Assembly: GCA_029851835.1 (NCBI GenBank)
Contig: JARKVD010000037.1
Span: forward strand, 1 to 48,615
Source of the DNA: Clostridium sp.
Lineage (GTDB): Bacteria; Bacillota; Clostridia; Clostridiales; Clostridiaceae
DNA length: 48,615 nt
Direction of reading: 5' to 3'
Shown: positions 1 to 7,292 of the stretch, one piece after another
Numbering within the stretch: the first letter of the stretch is position 1
Layout: every line of letters starts with the position of its first letter
The notes under the pieces: model-generated
Database searches by the model: none
Seen by the model: the letters and a program-made list of their open reading frames with translations, nothing else
What the model was told of the DNA's origin: nothing
Position numbers and translations under genes: made by a program

Positions 1-187
1 TATTAAATGCTGTTAACTGATATAATCTGTTTCCTTCACTATTATACACCCACAAGTTAGAGTCATAACCATTCTTATCTACATTACATATAGAAACTGT
101 GAAGCAAGCCTTATCTCCTTTTGGTGAAAATCCAAGTTCAGAAAGAAATTTGTATCCTGTAAAATCATCAAGCTGAATGTTCCTCAT
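1..187 (-). CDS. S9-type peptidase, N-terminal part (runs off the window)
   Basis: The reverse strand is open from an ATG at 187, behind an AGGGGGT ribosome binding site, to the window edge, giving 62 residues. The start reads MRNIQLDDFTGYKFLSELGF, followed by SPKGDKACF and later LWVYNSEGNRLYQLT. An SPKGD strand followed by LWVY..EG...QLT is the opening blade pattern of the beta-propeller of prolyl-oligopeptidase / acylaminoacyl peptidases (family S9). The catalytic alpha/beta-hydrolase domain would lie outside the window, so the assignment rests on propeller-type repeats only. It is divergent from the superoxide dismutase gene. Confidence 0.6.
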   Translation of the reverse strand, partial: MRNIQLDDFTGYKFLSELGFSPKGDKACFTVSICNVDKNGYDSNLWVYNSEGNRLYQLTAFN

Positions 188-356
188 TAATATACCCCCT
201 CATTAAAGTTACATCTTATTGAATATATATATTATTATACCACACCCAATATTGCTCCTATAGGCTAAATAATTTTATTTGCATTAGTATCACACCATAT
301 TTTACCGTAAATAAATACATAGACATGTACTAATACTAGATATTGAGGTGATAAAA

Positions 357-1097
357 TTGAACAGAAAAATAATATCTATATTAAGCATGCTACTTTTATT
401 GTTTATCGCTGCACCAAATGTTCATGCATTAAATCTATCCCATAAAGTTAATACTTTTACAGCAGATGATATGAATGAATATGTTAAGCTTGAACCTTTA
501 CCCTATGCTGTAAATGCACTGGAACCATTTATTGACGCTGAAACCATGACTCTTCACCATAATAAACATGAACAAGCCTATGTTAATAATTTGAATGCAG
601 CTATGAACCAAGTTCCTGAACTAAAGAGCAAATCTCTAGAGGAGTTGCTTGCCAATCCTAAACAAATACCAAAAAACTTAAGAAAAACTATTCTTAACAA
701 TGGCGGTGGTGTTTATAATCATAATTTCTTCTGGTCTTGTATGAGCCCTACTGGTGGAGGGAATCCAAATGCCAACATTGGTGAAGCAATAGAAAAACAA
801 TTTGGCTCATATGAAAACTTTAAGGCTGAATTTGAAAAAGCCGCTCTTAGTGTCTTTGGCTCAGGATGGGCATGGCTTTTAAGCGATTCTAAAGGAAATT
901 TATGCATCACAACTACTGCAAATCAAGATACTCCAATTCCACTTAATAAATATCCTATTATTGGCTTGGATGTATGGGAACACGCTTATTACTTAAAATA
1001 CCAAAACAGAAGAAACGAATACATATCTGCTTTTTGGAATATAGTTAACTGGGATTTTGCAGAAAATAATTACCTAGAAGTTTTAAGAAATAAATAA
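357..1097 (+). CDS. sodA: Secreted Fe/Mn-family superoxide dismutase
   Basis: Converts superoxide to O2 and H2O2. A signal peptide (basic NRK, hydrophobic ISILSMLLLLFIAAP, likely cut after VHA) precedes a complete SOD of about 210 residues, so it should act outside the membrane. The metal ligands are visible: His in TLHHNKH, His in VYNHNFFW, and Asp and His in DVWEHAYY. The Gln of TTANQDTP lies in the C-terminal domain and a Gly-rich stretch precedes the second His; both favour the Mn type. I prefer the TTG at 357 over the GTG at 348 because GAGGTGAT at 345-352 is spaced correctly for it. It stands alone, with its own terminator downstream. Confidence 0.92.
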   Translation: MNRKIISILSMLLLLFIAAPNVHALNLSHKVNTFTADDMNEYVKLEPLPYAVNALEPFIDAETMTLHHNKHEQAYVNNLNAAMNQVPELKSKSLEELLANPKQIPKNLRKTILNNGGGVYNHNFFWSCMSPTGGGNPNANIGEAIEKQFGSYENFKAEFEKAALSVFGSGWAWLLSDSKGNLCITTTANQDTPIPLNKYPIIGLDVWEHAYYLKYQNRRNEYISAFWNIVNWDFAENNYLEVLRNK

Positions 1098-1110
1098 TTA
1101 AAATTTAAAA

Positions 1111-1145
1111 GCAGCATGAATTATAAATAAACTTATTCATGCTGC
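1111..1145 (+). terminator. Rho-independent terminator after the SOD gene
   Basis: An 11-bp stem (GCAGCATGAAT pairing with ATTCATGCTGC) is followed by a T-rich run, directly after the SOD stop codon. Confidence 0.85.
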
Positions 1146-1262
1146 TATATTATTTTTAATATGTTATGAAAACATATGTACTCATTTTTGTTATTATTGT
1201 ATAATACCAATATGATATTCATATAAGAATACAAATCAAATGAAGATTTTAAAGGTGCACAA

Positions 1263-1820
1263 ATGACAAAACAAACACATTCATCAGGAGGATTTTTGAT
1301 TGCAGCCTTTGCGATATATCCTTTTATAATTAAATTCATTGAAAATTACAATTTTCCTTATAAGATCTTACTAATTTTTTTATATTTTCACTTTGCTGAT
1401 TTAGGGTCTGCTTTTCCCGATATCGATTTGAAAAGTTCCTATGTTAGCAAGCGATATCCTTTTCTTTCAAAACATTTTGGGAAAAACTTTAAACATCGAG
1501 GTTTTACCCATAGCATTATTTTTTTACTACTGCTTGGTATTGCTTGTATTGGATTAAACTATATCAGTCAATTTAACATTGTGGTTCATTCAATAACCTT
1601 TGGATTTTATATAGGTTATGGATCTCATATTGTACTAGACTTACTTAATCCGCAAGGAGTAGAACTTTTTTATCCCTGTAGAATTAAACTTAAACTACTT
1701 AAGATAAAAACAAATTCTACCTCTGAAAACTTATTTAATGGTATCTTAAAATTATTGTCAAGCCTTCTTCTAATTTATTATTGCATTTCTTATTTAAATC
1801 TCCTAGATTATATACGGTAG
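1263..1820 (+). CDS. YdjM-type membrane-bound metal-dependent hydrolase
   Basis: A 185-residue membrane protein with the family features of PF04307: MTKQTHSSGG at the start with its conserved His, an FPDID-type acidic motif near residue 50, KHRGFTHS near residue 80, and GYGSHIVLDLLNPQGV near residue 120. His and Asp residues in these motifs would bind metal. Four or five hydrophobic segments alternate with the motifs. AAAGGTG lies just upstream of the ATG. The family is linked to membrane phospholipid or DNA-damage roles in enterobacteria, but the substrate is unknown. It ends at a terminator shared with the convergent EamA gene. Confidence 0.82.
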   Translation: MTKQTHSSGGFLIAAFAIYPFIIKFIENYNFPYKILLIFLYFHFADLGSAFPDIDLKSSYVSKRYPFLSKHFGKNFKHRGFTHSIIFLLLLGIACIGLNYISQFNIVVHSITFGFYIGYGSHIVLDLLNPQGVELFYPCRIKLKLLKIKTNSTSENLFNGILKLLSSLLLIYYCISYLNLLDYIR

Positions 1821-1823
1821 AAA

Positions 1824-1855
1824 AAGCTATTAATCATTCCTTTGATTAATAGCTT
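1824..1855. terminator. Bidirectional terminator between convergent genes
   Basis: A 13-bp stem (AAGCTATTAATCA pairing with TGATTAATAGCTT) has A-runs on one side and T-runs on the other. It can serve both the YdjM gene (+) and the EamA gene (-). Confidence 0.8.
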
Positions 1856-1860
1856 AAATT

Positions 1861-2796
1861 TTATTCTATGTTTGCACCTTCTTCATTTACTACTTTTAAT
1901 TCATCAGCAGGCTTTATTTGCGAAATAATGATTGCTATAAATATTAATACACATCCAATTAAACCTCTTCCATTGAGTTTTTCACCTAAGAATAAAGCTC
2001 CTCCAATTACTCCAAAAACTGATTCCATGCTTAGTAATATGGCTGCATGGGTTGGTTTGGCATCCTTTTGAGCAACTACTTGTAGTGTATAAGCCACTCC
2101 TACTGATAAAATACCTCCATATAAAATTGCCATTAATGCTCCTTCTATTCCTGCAACTGTTATAGTTTCAAATCCAAATGCTATAATCAAACTTAAAATT
2201 GAACATGTAGCAAACTGGATGCATGATAATTTTAATGGATCTATCTTCTTAGTAAAATTATCAATTGTAAGAATATGTATTGCCCACATAAAAGAACTCA
2301 TAAGAACTAATAAATCACCTTTCCCTATAGAAAATCCATCAGTAATAGTTAATAGATACAAGCCTATAATCGCAAGTACTATTCCGATCCATGTATTTTT
2401 ATTAGTCTTCTGCTTTAAAAATAATCCTATAACAGGCACTATAACCATATAAATACCAGTTATAAAACCACCCTTACCAGCCGTTGTAGATGCCATTCCT
2501 ATTTGCTGTAAAGCAGCCGCTACAAACAACACTATGCCAGCAATTAATCCAGCTTTGAGGGTTTGCTCCTTATTTGTTTCTGTTACCTTTAATTTCTCAT
2601 CAACTTTATTTTCTTTTTTTCTATGAAAAAAAATAATAAGTGGAACTAAAGAAATACTTCCAATCGCAAACCTAACCCCATTAAATGTAAAAGCACCCAA
2701 ATGCTCCGAACCAACCCTTTGTGCAACAAAAGAAAATCCCCAAATTGCAGCTGTTAATAAAAGCAGCACATTAGCTTTTAACTCTTTCTTAGTCAT
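1861..2796 (-). CDS. EamA/DMT-family transporter
   Basis: This 311-residue protein has about ten hydrophobic helices arranged as two EamA repeats (about residues 8-150 and 160-300), the usual size for drug/metabolite transporters of the inner membrane. Family hallmarks include LLTAAIWGFSFVAQ at the start, a GFITGIYMVIVPVIG stretch, and a second repeat with LLSMESVFGVIGGALFLGE. A hydrophilic loop rich in K and E lies after helix 3. GGAAGGGA precedes the ATG. The transported substrate cannot be inferred. Its leader contains degenerate copies of the structured repeat seen at 48372-48517. Confidence 0.88.
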   Translation of the reverse strand: MTKKELKANVLLLLTAAIWGFSFVAQRVGSEHLGAFTFNGVRFAIGSISLVPLIIFFHRKKENKVDEKLKVTETNKEQTLKAGLIAGIVLFVAAALQQIGMASTTAGKGGFITGIYMVIVPVIGLFLKQKTNKNTWIGIVLAIIGLYLLTITDGFSIGKGDLLVLMSSFMWAIHILTIDNFTKKIDPLKLSCIQFATCSILSLIIAFGFETITVAGIEGALMAILYGGILSVGVAYTLQVVAQKDAKPTHAAILLSMESVFGVIGGALFLGEKLNGRGLIGCVLIFIAIIISQIKPADELKVVNEEGANIE

Positions 2797-2823
2797 AAAT
2801 ATCCCTTCCCTTCTTTAAATATA

Positions 2824-2956
2824 TTCCTTTAGGTGAGTATCTAAATCTTTAATTTGGTTACTAGGTCATTAAATGACAATCTAAATCATGATTTAGTTAC
2901 TGAAACCTGCTCTTTGAGCGCTCTATCCAATTAATATGAGAAGAAATTCACTTATT
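2824..2956 (-). repeat. Degenerate structured repeats in the EamA leader
   Basis: This occupies part of the 400-bp gap 2797-3196. Read on the minus strand it holds a TTCTTCTCATATTAATT stretch, then two short hairpins (CTAAATC pairing with GATTTAG; CAAAT pairing with ATTTAG) each bordered by AGTAAC. It ends in CACCTAAAGGAA. The order and wording match the tandem element at 48372-48517 (CTCCTTCTCATATT, CCAAAT hairpin, CACTTAAGGAAA) in degraded form. The remainder of the gap is AT-rich, with no open frame that I can support. Confidence 0.5.
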
Positions 2957-3196
2957 AAAAGCCCTCTATTAAATGAATATTCTATATATTTACTGTTATT
3001 CCTTCTATACTTTCATGCTTTTTAGACTAATTGTGATATTTTCCGTTTTATATAAATTATCAATGTTTTCTTTTATAATTTATATAACTTTAAAGCTCAT
3101 TATAATATAACACATGAATTAAATAGGGCATACTATAATATACATATATAGAAAAGAGGTGATTTTTAGTAGGATTTTGATTTAATTAATCTTACT

Positions 3197-3475
3197 ATGA
3201 TAATTATGAAGTTGATGAAAAAAAGTGGCAAAATAGTAGACTTTAACCCTTCTAAAATTATTACTTCCATTGAAAATGCAGCAGATGATATTGGTATTAA
3301 TGTAACAGCTCGTGATATTGAGCTATTGACCCAAGATATAACCAATAGTCTAAAACTTCTTTTAAGAGATGAAAATTACTCTAGCAGCTACGAGGTAAGA
3401 AGTCTCGTAATGGACACACTAATTAAAAATGGATACAAAAGCATAGCAAAATCATATATACTTAATATGCTTTAA
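3197..3475 (+). CDS. Standalone ATP-cone domain protein
   Basis: A 92-residue protein made almost wholly of one ATP-cone domain (PF03477): KKSGKIVDFNPSKIITSIEN at the start, then AADDIG, and SYEVRSLVMDTLIKNGYKSI toward the end. ATP cones bind ATP/dATP in ribonucleotide reductases and in the NrdR repressor. Here neither the NrdR zinc ribbon nor a reductase domain is present. An AAGAGGTGAT lies 35 bases upstream and fits no start well, so the exact start (3197, 3206 or 3215) is uncertain. It may be a small nucleotide sensor or a remnant. Confidence 0.75.
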   Translation: MIIMKLMKKSGKIVDFNPSKIITSIENAADDIGINVTARDIELLTQDITNSLKLLLRDENYSSSYEVRSLVMDTLIKNGYKSIAKSYILNML

Positions 3476-3585
3476 AAAATGTTAAACAGCCAATCCATGG
3501 CTGAAATAATTTCAAATAACTGCTAAATTCTAAAACTTATCCCAGTCCATTATTAAGAGCAATTGAAACAAAATATATAAAACTA

Positions 3586-3620
3586 AAGGTATGAGTCTAC
3601 TACATATATACTCATACCTT
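3586..3620. terminator. Terminator between ATP-cone and nucleotidase genes
   Basis: An 11-bp stem (AAGGTATGAGT pairing with ACTCATACCTT) has a 13-nt loop and lies just beyond the 3' end of the minus-strand nucleotidase. It can also serve the plus-strand ATP-cone gene. Confidence 0.7.
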
Positions 3621-3626
3621 CTATAT

Positions 3627-5279
3627 TTATATTATGCCTTTTTCTTTTAACTCAATGATGTTTAAGGACTTATTATATGGTATATCTAAAATACCTTGAT
3701 TTACCTTTTCAATTAATTCCCTTCGAATTGGCTCATTAAAATCACTTCCAAGTATCTTCCAATTACCATCCAATTCTGGGTTTATATTTTTAATTTCTCT
3801 TACATACTCAACTAGCATTTCTTTTACTAATTTATTTGATTTCCAAATTGGCTTAGCACTTATAAAACCTTTTCCTCTCAAAGTTGTATAATAACAATAA
3901 TCACTAACAGCTAGCTTAATCAAATCATCCTTCTTCACCATGCTTCCTTTAAGCTTTAAATCAACAACCCTTCTACCAACAGGCTTTGTTAAATCTATAT
4001 TAAATGATATACCAGAAAATAAATCATGCTGATAGCTTGGGATATCTGTAGAAAAGCTTATGGAAACATCTCCTTCCTTAAGCTGATTATAAGCTGACGC
4101 ATTCCATTCCATATATTCCTTTAACTGTTCACCAGTAACTTCTACCACATATAATTCTGTATCAAATTTATATATGCTGCATATAGTTCCGTAGGTTATA
4201 TCACCCTTTAGTATATTACAATTTTCCCTTATAAGAGATGTTGAAGATACATCAGCCTTAGAATATAATAACTGCACCTTATTTATTAATTGAATTACAG
4301 AAGTTTCCTGCAACCTTCCTTGTGGTATCCAGTTAATTTCATTCCTAGGTTGAAAATCCATTGAAGCTCTTCCCAAAACTTCTCCATGAGCCAAATTAAT
4401 TGTTTTGTAGTGTGCTTCTTTAACTATTGATATACCTCTAATTTCATCACTAGGCTCAAACTTTTCCATATCCACAACTTCAACTTCTTTTTTTACTATT
4501 TTATTTTTTTCATCCAAATATAAATTAAAATGGATAATTTCTCTTCCCTTATCCGTAGCCCCACCAATTATAGTCTTATTAATTTTATCCTTTACAGTAA
4601 TATGAAAATGACCTACCACAAGAACATCGACTTCCGGACAAGTTTCTATTATATTACGTGCAGCATCCTCAGATGGATTTATTTCACCATCTAAGCTACA
4701 ATGTGCTAATAACACAATAATATCAACTTTATCTTTTATCTCTTTTACGTATGTTTCTGTAGTTTCTACTAATGAAGAGAACCTTAATTCCTCCACCTTA
4801 TTTCCAACCCATCTAGGGACCATGGGAGTAGTAACTCCTATAACCCCCATAGAAACCCCAAACTTTTTAATTATGGTATAAGGCTTAACAAAGTGTTTTT
4901 TACCTGATTTATAAACAGTATTTGCTGATATAATTGGAAATTTTACTTCCTTTTCAAATCTCTTTAGCATTTGTAAGTTAAAATTAAACTCATGATTTCC
5001 TAGATTCATTGCATCATAACCAATGAAGTTCATCACAGAAGCTAATGGATGTTCATCCCACCATCCCTTGTTATAAAGATCATCAGTTAAAAGAGTTCCT
5101 TGAATTATATCTCCATTGTCCAAAAGAATGGTATTAGGATTTTTGCTTCTTGCTTCTTTTATATATGTGTAAAGATTAGACATTCCACATTGTGGCATTT
5201 CTTCATTATTCTCATAGTTATAACCCCAAATGTTACTGTGAACATCTGTTGTTGCTAATATTGTTATTTTTTTCAGCAT
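3627..5279 (-). CDS. Cytoplasmic 5'-nucleotidase / 2',3'-cyclic phosphodiesterase family protein
   Basis: The 550-residue protein has two domains. An N-terminal calcineurin-like metallophosphatase spans about residues 1-290: TTDVHS (D12, H14), LLDNGD (D54, D57), GNHEF (N95, H96), an LLAHCS histidine, and GHFH. A 5'-nucleotidase C-terminal domain follows (about 310-510) with EVTGEQLKEYMEWNA and FSGISFNIDL. This is the UshA/YfkN architecture, which hydrolyses nucleotides with two metal ions. No signal peptide or cell-wall anchor is visible, unlike secreted members, so it is probably intracellular. It stands alone, with a terminator just downstream. Confidence 0.88.
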   Translation of the reverse strand: MLKKITILATTDVHSNIWGYNYENNEEMPQCGMSNLYTYIKEARSKNPNTILLDNGDIIQGTLLTDDLYNKGWWDEHPLASVMNFIGYDAMNLGNHEFNFNLQMLKRFEKEVKFPIISANTVYKSGKKHFVKPYTIIKKFGVSMGVIGVTTPMVPRWVGNKVEELRFSSLVETTETYVKEIKDKVDIIVLLAHCSLDGEINPSEDAARNIIETCPEVDVLVVGHFHITVKDKINKTIIGGATDKGREIIHFNLYLDEKNKIVKKEVEVVDMEKFEPSDEIRGISIVKEAHYKTINLAHGEVLGRASMDFQPRNEINWIPQGRLQETSVIQLINKVQLLYSKADVSSTSLIRENCNILKGDITYGTICSIYKFDTELYVVEVTGEQLKEYMEWNASAYNQLKEGDVSISFSTDIPSYQHDLFSGISFNIDLTKPVGRRVVDLKLKGSMVKKDDLIKLAVSDYCYYTTLRGKGFISAKPIWKSNKLVKEMLVEYVREIKNINPELDGNWKILGSDFNEPIRRELIEKVNQGILDIPYNKSLNIIELKEKGII

Positions 5280-5344
5280 ACCAACCTACTCCCAACATCA
5301 ATTTCAACTATATTATATATAAAAATTACCATCTATTCAAAATA

Positions 5345-5373
5345 AAACTCATGAACAATATGCTCATGAGTTT
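5345..5373 (-). terminator. Terminator after the RDD gene
   Basis: A 10-bp stem (AAACTCATGA pairing with TCATGAGTTT) is followed on the minus strand by a TTTTATTTT run. Confidence 0.8.
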
Positions 5374-5381
5374 AAAAAATT

Positions 5382-5795
5382 TTATAATTTTAAAAATGTT
5401 TTTCCAAAAGTATTTTTTAATTTTGAAGATGTCATTATTGGTCCATATAAAATATTTACAATAATATATAAAATGATACCTATGTTATACTTTCCAAGTA
5501 ATACAAATCTATATCCAAACATATTTATTATTACACTAGTAACAAATAATAAGATTATACTTGTTCCAACACAAAATACTTGATCTAATAAAGACGCTAA
5601 CAATTTAGAACCAAACCCACTTTTTCTCTTGATTCCTTCCACTTCCTTCGACTGCTCTTCAATTAAAACTTCTCCACTTTCTTTAATATCTTCTTCTGAT
5701 ACTAAAACTTCTTTATCCATATTTTCAACTGTTTCAACAACTTCCGTTTCCTCTGTTAATTCAATATGGTTTTTCTCTTCTTCTCTATTATTCAT
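5382..5795 (-). CDS. RDD-like membrane protein with acidic N-terminal tail
   Basis: The 137 residues comprise an acidic cytosolic tail (about 1-55, rich in Glu with repeated EVVE/EVLV/EEQ stretches), then KLLASLLDQVFCVGTSIILL, a second hydrophobic segment (YNIGIILYIIVNILYG) and KLKNTFGKTFLKL at the end. The A-x2-LDQ element and the C-terminal G-K-T-F fit the RDD family (PF06271), whose functions are mostly unknown. GGAGG lies upstream of the ATG. The gene is the immediate left neighbour of the prophage, and its predicted promoter touches the attachment site. Confidence 0.65.
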   Translation of the reverse strand: MNNREEEKNHIELTEETEVVETVENMDKEVLVSEEDIKESGEVLIEEQSKEVEGIKRKSGFGSKLLASLLDQVFCVGTSIILLFVTSVIINMFGYRFVLLGKYNIGIILYIIVNILYGPIMTSSKLKNTFGKTFLKL

Positions 5796-5841
5796 AATAA
5801 TTCCTCCTAAACTTTCTTACCTACTTTATCACTCTTCGACT

Positions 5842-5870
5842 AATATACTATATTCCCTTATATATGTAAA
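5842..5870 (-). promoter_or_regulatory. Predicted sigma-A promoter of the RDD gene
   Basis: On the minus strand TTTACA (5870-5865) and TATATT (5847-5842) are separated by 17 bp, about 50 bp from the RDD start codon. The -35 box overlaps the left arm of attL. Confidence 0.5.
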
Positions 5871-5890
5871 TTAATTGGATGTAAATTAAA
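5866..5890. other. attL attachment site
   Basis: The host arm GTAAATT (5866-5872), centre AATTGGATGTA (5873-5883) and phage arm AATTAAA (5884-5890). The centre and its flanking AATT are shared with attR as a 19-bp direct repeat (5869-5887 = 43775-43793). Confidence 0.88.
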
Positions 5891-6003
5891 TATGAATTAA
5901 TGTAATTATAATTAAATATATGTTTTTATTAGTAATGTAGTAACATCAACATCTCACGCATGTTTTATATAAATAATATATAAAAATATATAATGATATT
6001 TTT

Positions 6004-6019
6004 TGACGAATTTATGACG
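6004..6019 (+). promoter_or_regulatory. Candidate integrase arm-type site, left
   Basis: TGACG at 6004 and again at 6015, exactly 11 bp apart, inside TTTTTGACGAATTTATGACG. The same doublet with the same spacing lies at the other end of the prophage (43693 and 43704), as expected for integrase N-domain binding sites in the two phage arms. Confidence 0.55.
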
Positions 6020-6029
6020 GCATAAAAAA

Positions 6030-6072
6030 AGATATAGGATTTATTAGTTATTATACTAACTATCCTATATCT
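6030..6072 (-). terminator. Terminator of the cargo operon
   Basis: An 11-bp outer stem (AGATATAGGAT pairing with ATCCTATATCT) with an inner TAGTTA/TAACTA stem is followed on the minus strand by TTTTTTT. It ends the leftward cargo transcription before attL. Confidence 0.85.
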
Positions 6073-6102
6073 ATAATACGATATTTAAATTTATTTAGCC
6101 TT

Positions 6103-6306
6103 TTAAAATAACCATTTAAAGAATCCAATTACAATACTATTCTCAATAATATAATTAAATATTTCTACCAAAGTTCCACCAGCTATACACCAACCGCCAA
6201 GTTTTATTATATCTGCATAATCTATCTTACCTGCACATTTTAAAGCTTTATTCGCTATAACTGACACAGCTATTTGAGATGCTAACTTACCAATCAAAAT
6301 ACCCAT
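6103..6306 (-). CDS. SpoIIIAC-like small membrane protein (copy 1)
   Basis: The 67 residues form two hydrophobic stretches joined by NKALKCAGKIDYADIIKLGG. The pattern of hydrophobic residues, then G-K-x-D-x-A and a glycine-bearing helix, resembles stage III sporulation protein AC, part of the SpoIIIA-SpoIIQ channel. The next gene upstream has the same pattern (EKVLNSFGKADMASLCNIAG), so the two look like diverged duplicates. GAGGTGAT precedes the ATG. The resemblance is from residue pattern only; another small channel or pilin-like protein is possible. Confidence 0.5.
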   Translation of the reverse strand: MGILIGKLASQIAVSVIANKALKCAGKIDYADIIKLGGWCIAGGTLVEIFNYIIENSIVIGFFKWLF

Positions 6307-6319
6307 AACATCACCTCTG

Positions 6320-6505
6320 CTATAAAGTTGCTAGTATCGTAATAAGTTGTAATATTACCCCTATTACTGTTATTCCTAATCCACTTAACCCAGCTATATT
6401 ACAAAGACTTGCCATATCAGCTTTGCCAAAACTATTTAATACTTTTTCTGCTATTGTAGCTACTACACCTATACTTAACATAGTCAAAATTGTTGTTGTA
6501 CCCAT
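6320..6505 (-). CDS. SpoIIIAC-like small membrane protein (copy 2)
   Basis: A 61-residue hydrophobic protein with two predicted membrane helices around EKVLNSFGKADMASLCNIAG. The G-K-x-D-x-A turn and spacing match the next gene and the SpoIIIAC family. GGAGG lies before the ATG, and 13 bp separate it from the following gene, so the pair is probably co-translated. Within the cargo block it lies downstream of the FtsK-like translocase. A membrane conduit role is inference. Confidence 0.52.
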   Translation of the reverse strand: MGTTTILTMLSIGVVATIAEKVLNSFGKADMASLCNIAGLSGLGITVIGVILQLITILATL

Positions 6506-6602
6506 AAATAATACCTCCGAATATAATAATTTAAAATGGATATAATTATAATATATAGAAGGTAGGGAATTGCAGCATTAAACCGCAAAACCCTTTCTAA
6601 TG

Positions 6603-6878
6603 TTACTTACTTGCATATTTCCTTATTTTTCCGCTAGGAAATTGTACAGTTATAACATTGGTTGTTGAAGGTTGCTCCATGTGAGTAACCTTTTCTTTTT
6701 CCATTCTTTTAACATGTTTTCTTACATGATTTCTAACCTTACGATTAGCTTTAATGGAAGTTTTAGTTACCTGTCTTATTATCGCTTTAATTGGTCTTGG
6801 CATAACCCACCAAGAAACTTGCATTATAGCAAGAATAATCAGTACCTCGAATGATAATTGTTTTAAAATAGATAACAT
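6603..6878 (-). CDS. Small basic membrane-anchored protein
   Basis: The 91 residues start with an N-terminal hydrophobic segment (LSFEVLIILAIMQVSWWVM), followed by a strongly basic helix (KTSIKANRKVRNHVRKHVKR) and a C-terminal TVQFPSGKIRKYASK. I recognise no family. The basic stretch next to the membrane could bind nucleic acid or phospholipid. AAGGAGGAGA overlaps the end of the preceding small gene, so the two are co-translated in the cargo operon. Confidence 0.6.
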   Translation of the reverse strand: MLSILKQLSFEVLIILAIMQVSWWVMPRPIKAIIRQVTKTSIKANRKVRNHVRKHVKRMEKEKVTHMEQPSTTNVITVQFPSGKIRKYASK

Positions 6879-6890
6879 ACATTCTCCTCC

Positions 6891-7049
6891 TTAGTTTTTT
6901 ATATTTAATTTCCAGATTACAGCTATAAGATATACCCCATTGGTTCTATTTGAAGCTAATCCTACTACACCAGATGATATATACACATCTTTGCCAGGAA
7001 TAAGTATTAAAACTTGACCTTCGCTAAATGCATACATATCTGCTAGCAT
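6891..7049 (-). CDS. Small hypothetical protein, 52 aa
   Basis: An ATG at 7049 behind GAGGTGAT opens a 52-codon frame: MLADMYAFSEGQVLILIPGK, continuing with DVYISSGVVGLASNRTNGVY and ending in a hydrophobic LIAVIWKLNIKN. Its stop lies 13 bp before the next start, sharing that gene's ribosome binding site. A compact beta-rich protein is plausible. No family recognised. Confidence 0.6.
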   Translation of the reverse strand: MLADMYAFSEGQVLILIPGKDVYISSGVVGLASNRTNGVYLIAVIWKLNIKN

Positions 7050-7169
7050 AATAAAATCACCTCAAACATATCCAATTAAGCACCTTATAACCTAATATGG
7101 AATCAAATAGCTAACCATTAGCAAATATATCTTTCCTTTGAAAATCTATCTTGCTTTTGTGGTATGTAT

Positions 7170-7185
7170 GGGAGGACATCCTCCC
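7170..7185. repeat. GC-rich inverted repeat in a cargo gap
   Basis: GGGAGGACATCCTCCC is a near-perfect palindrome in the gene-free stretch 7050-7292, which is richer in G/C than its surroundings. No open frame with a good ribosome binding site was found there. It could be a hairpin in the operon mRNA or a DNA site for the neighbouring translocase or replication-relaxation protein. Confidence 0.4.
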
Positions 7186-7292
7186 TCTCCACCCTCCTAT
7201 TGCCAATCTTAAAATTGGGTCTTATCAATAGGTTAGCCTGCCCTATCTTGTCGGTCATGACTGTTATCATATAAACATGTCGGCTATACGCC

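Noticed and set aside
7050-7292. A further small gene between the 52-aa gene and the replication-relaxation gene
   Set aside because: Short frames exist but none has a plausible ribosome binding site and start; the region is left as noncoding.
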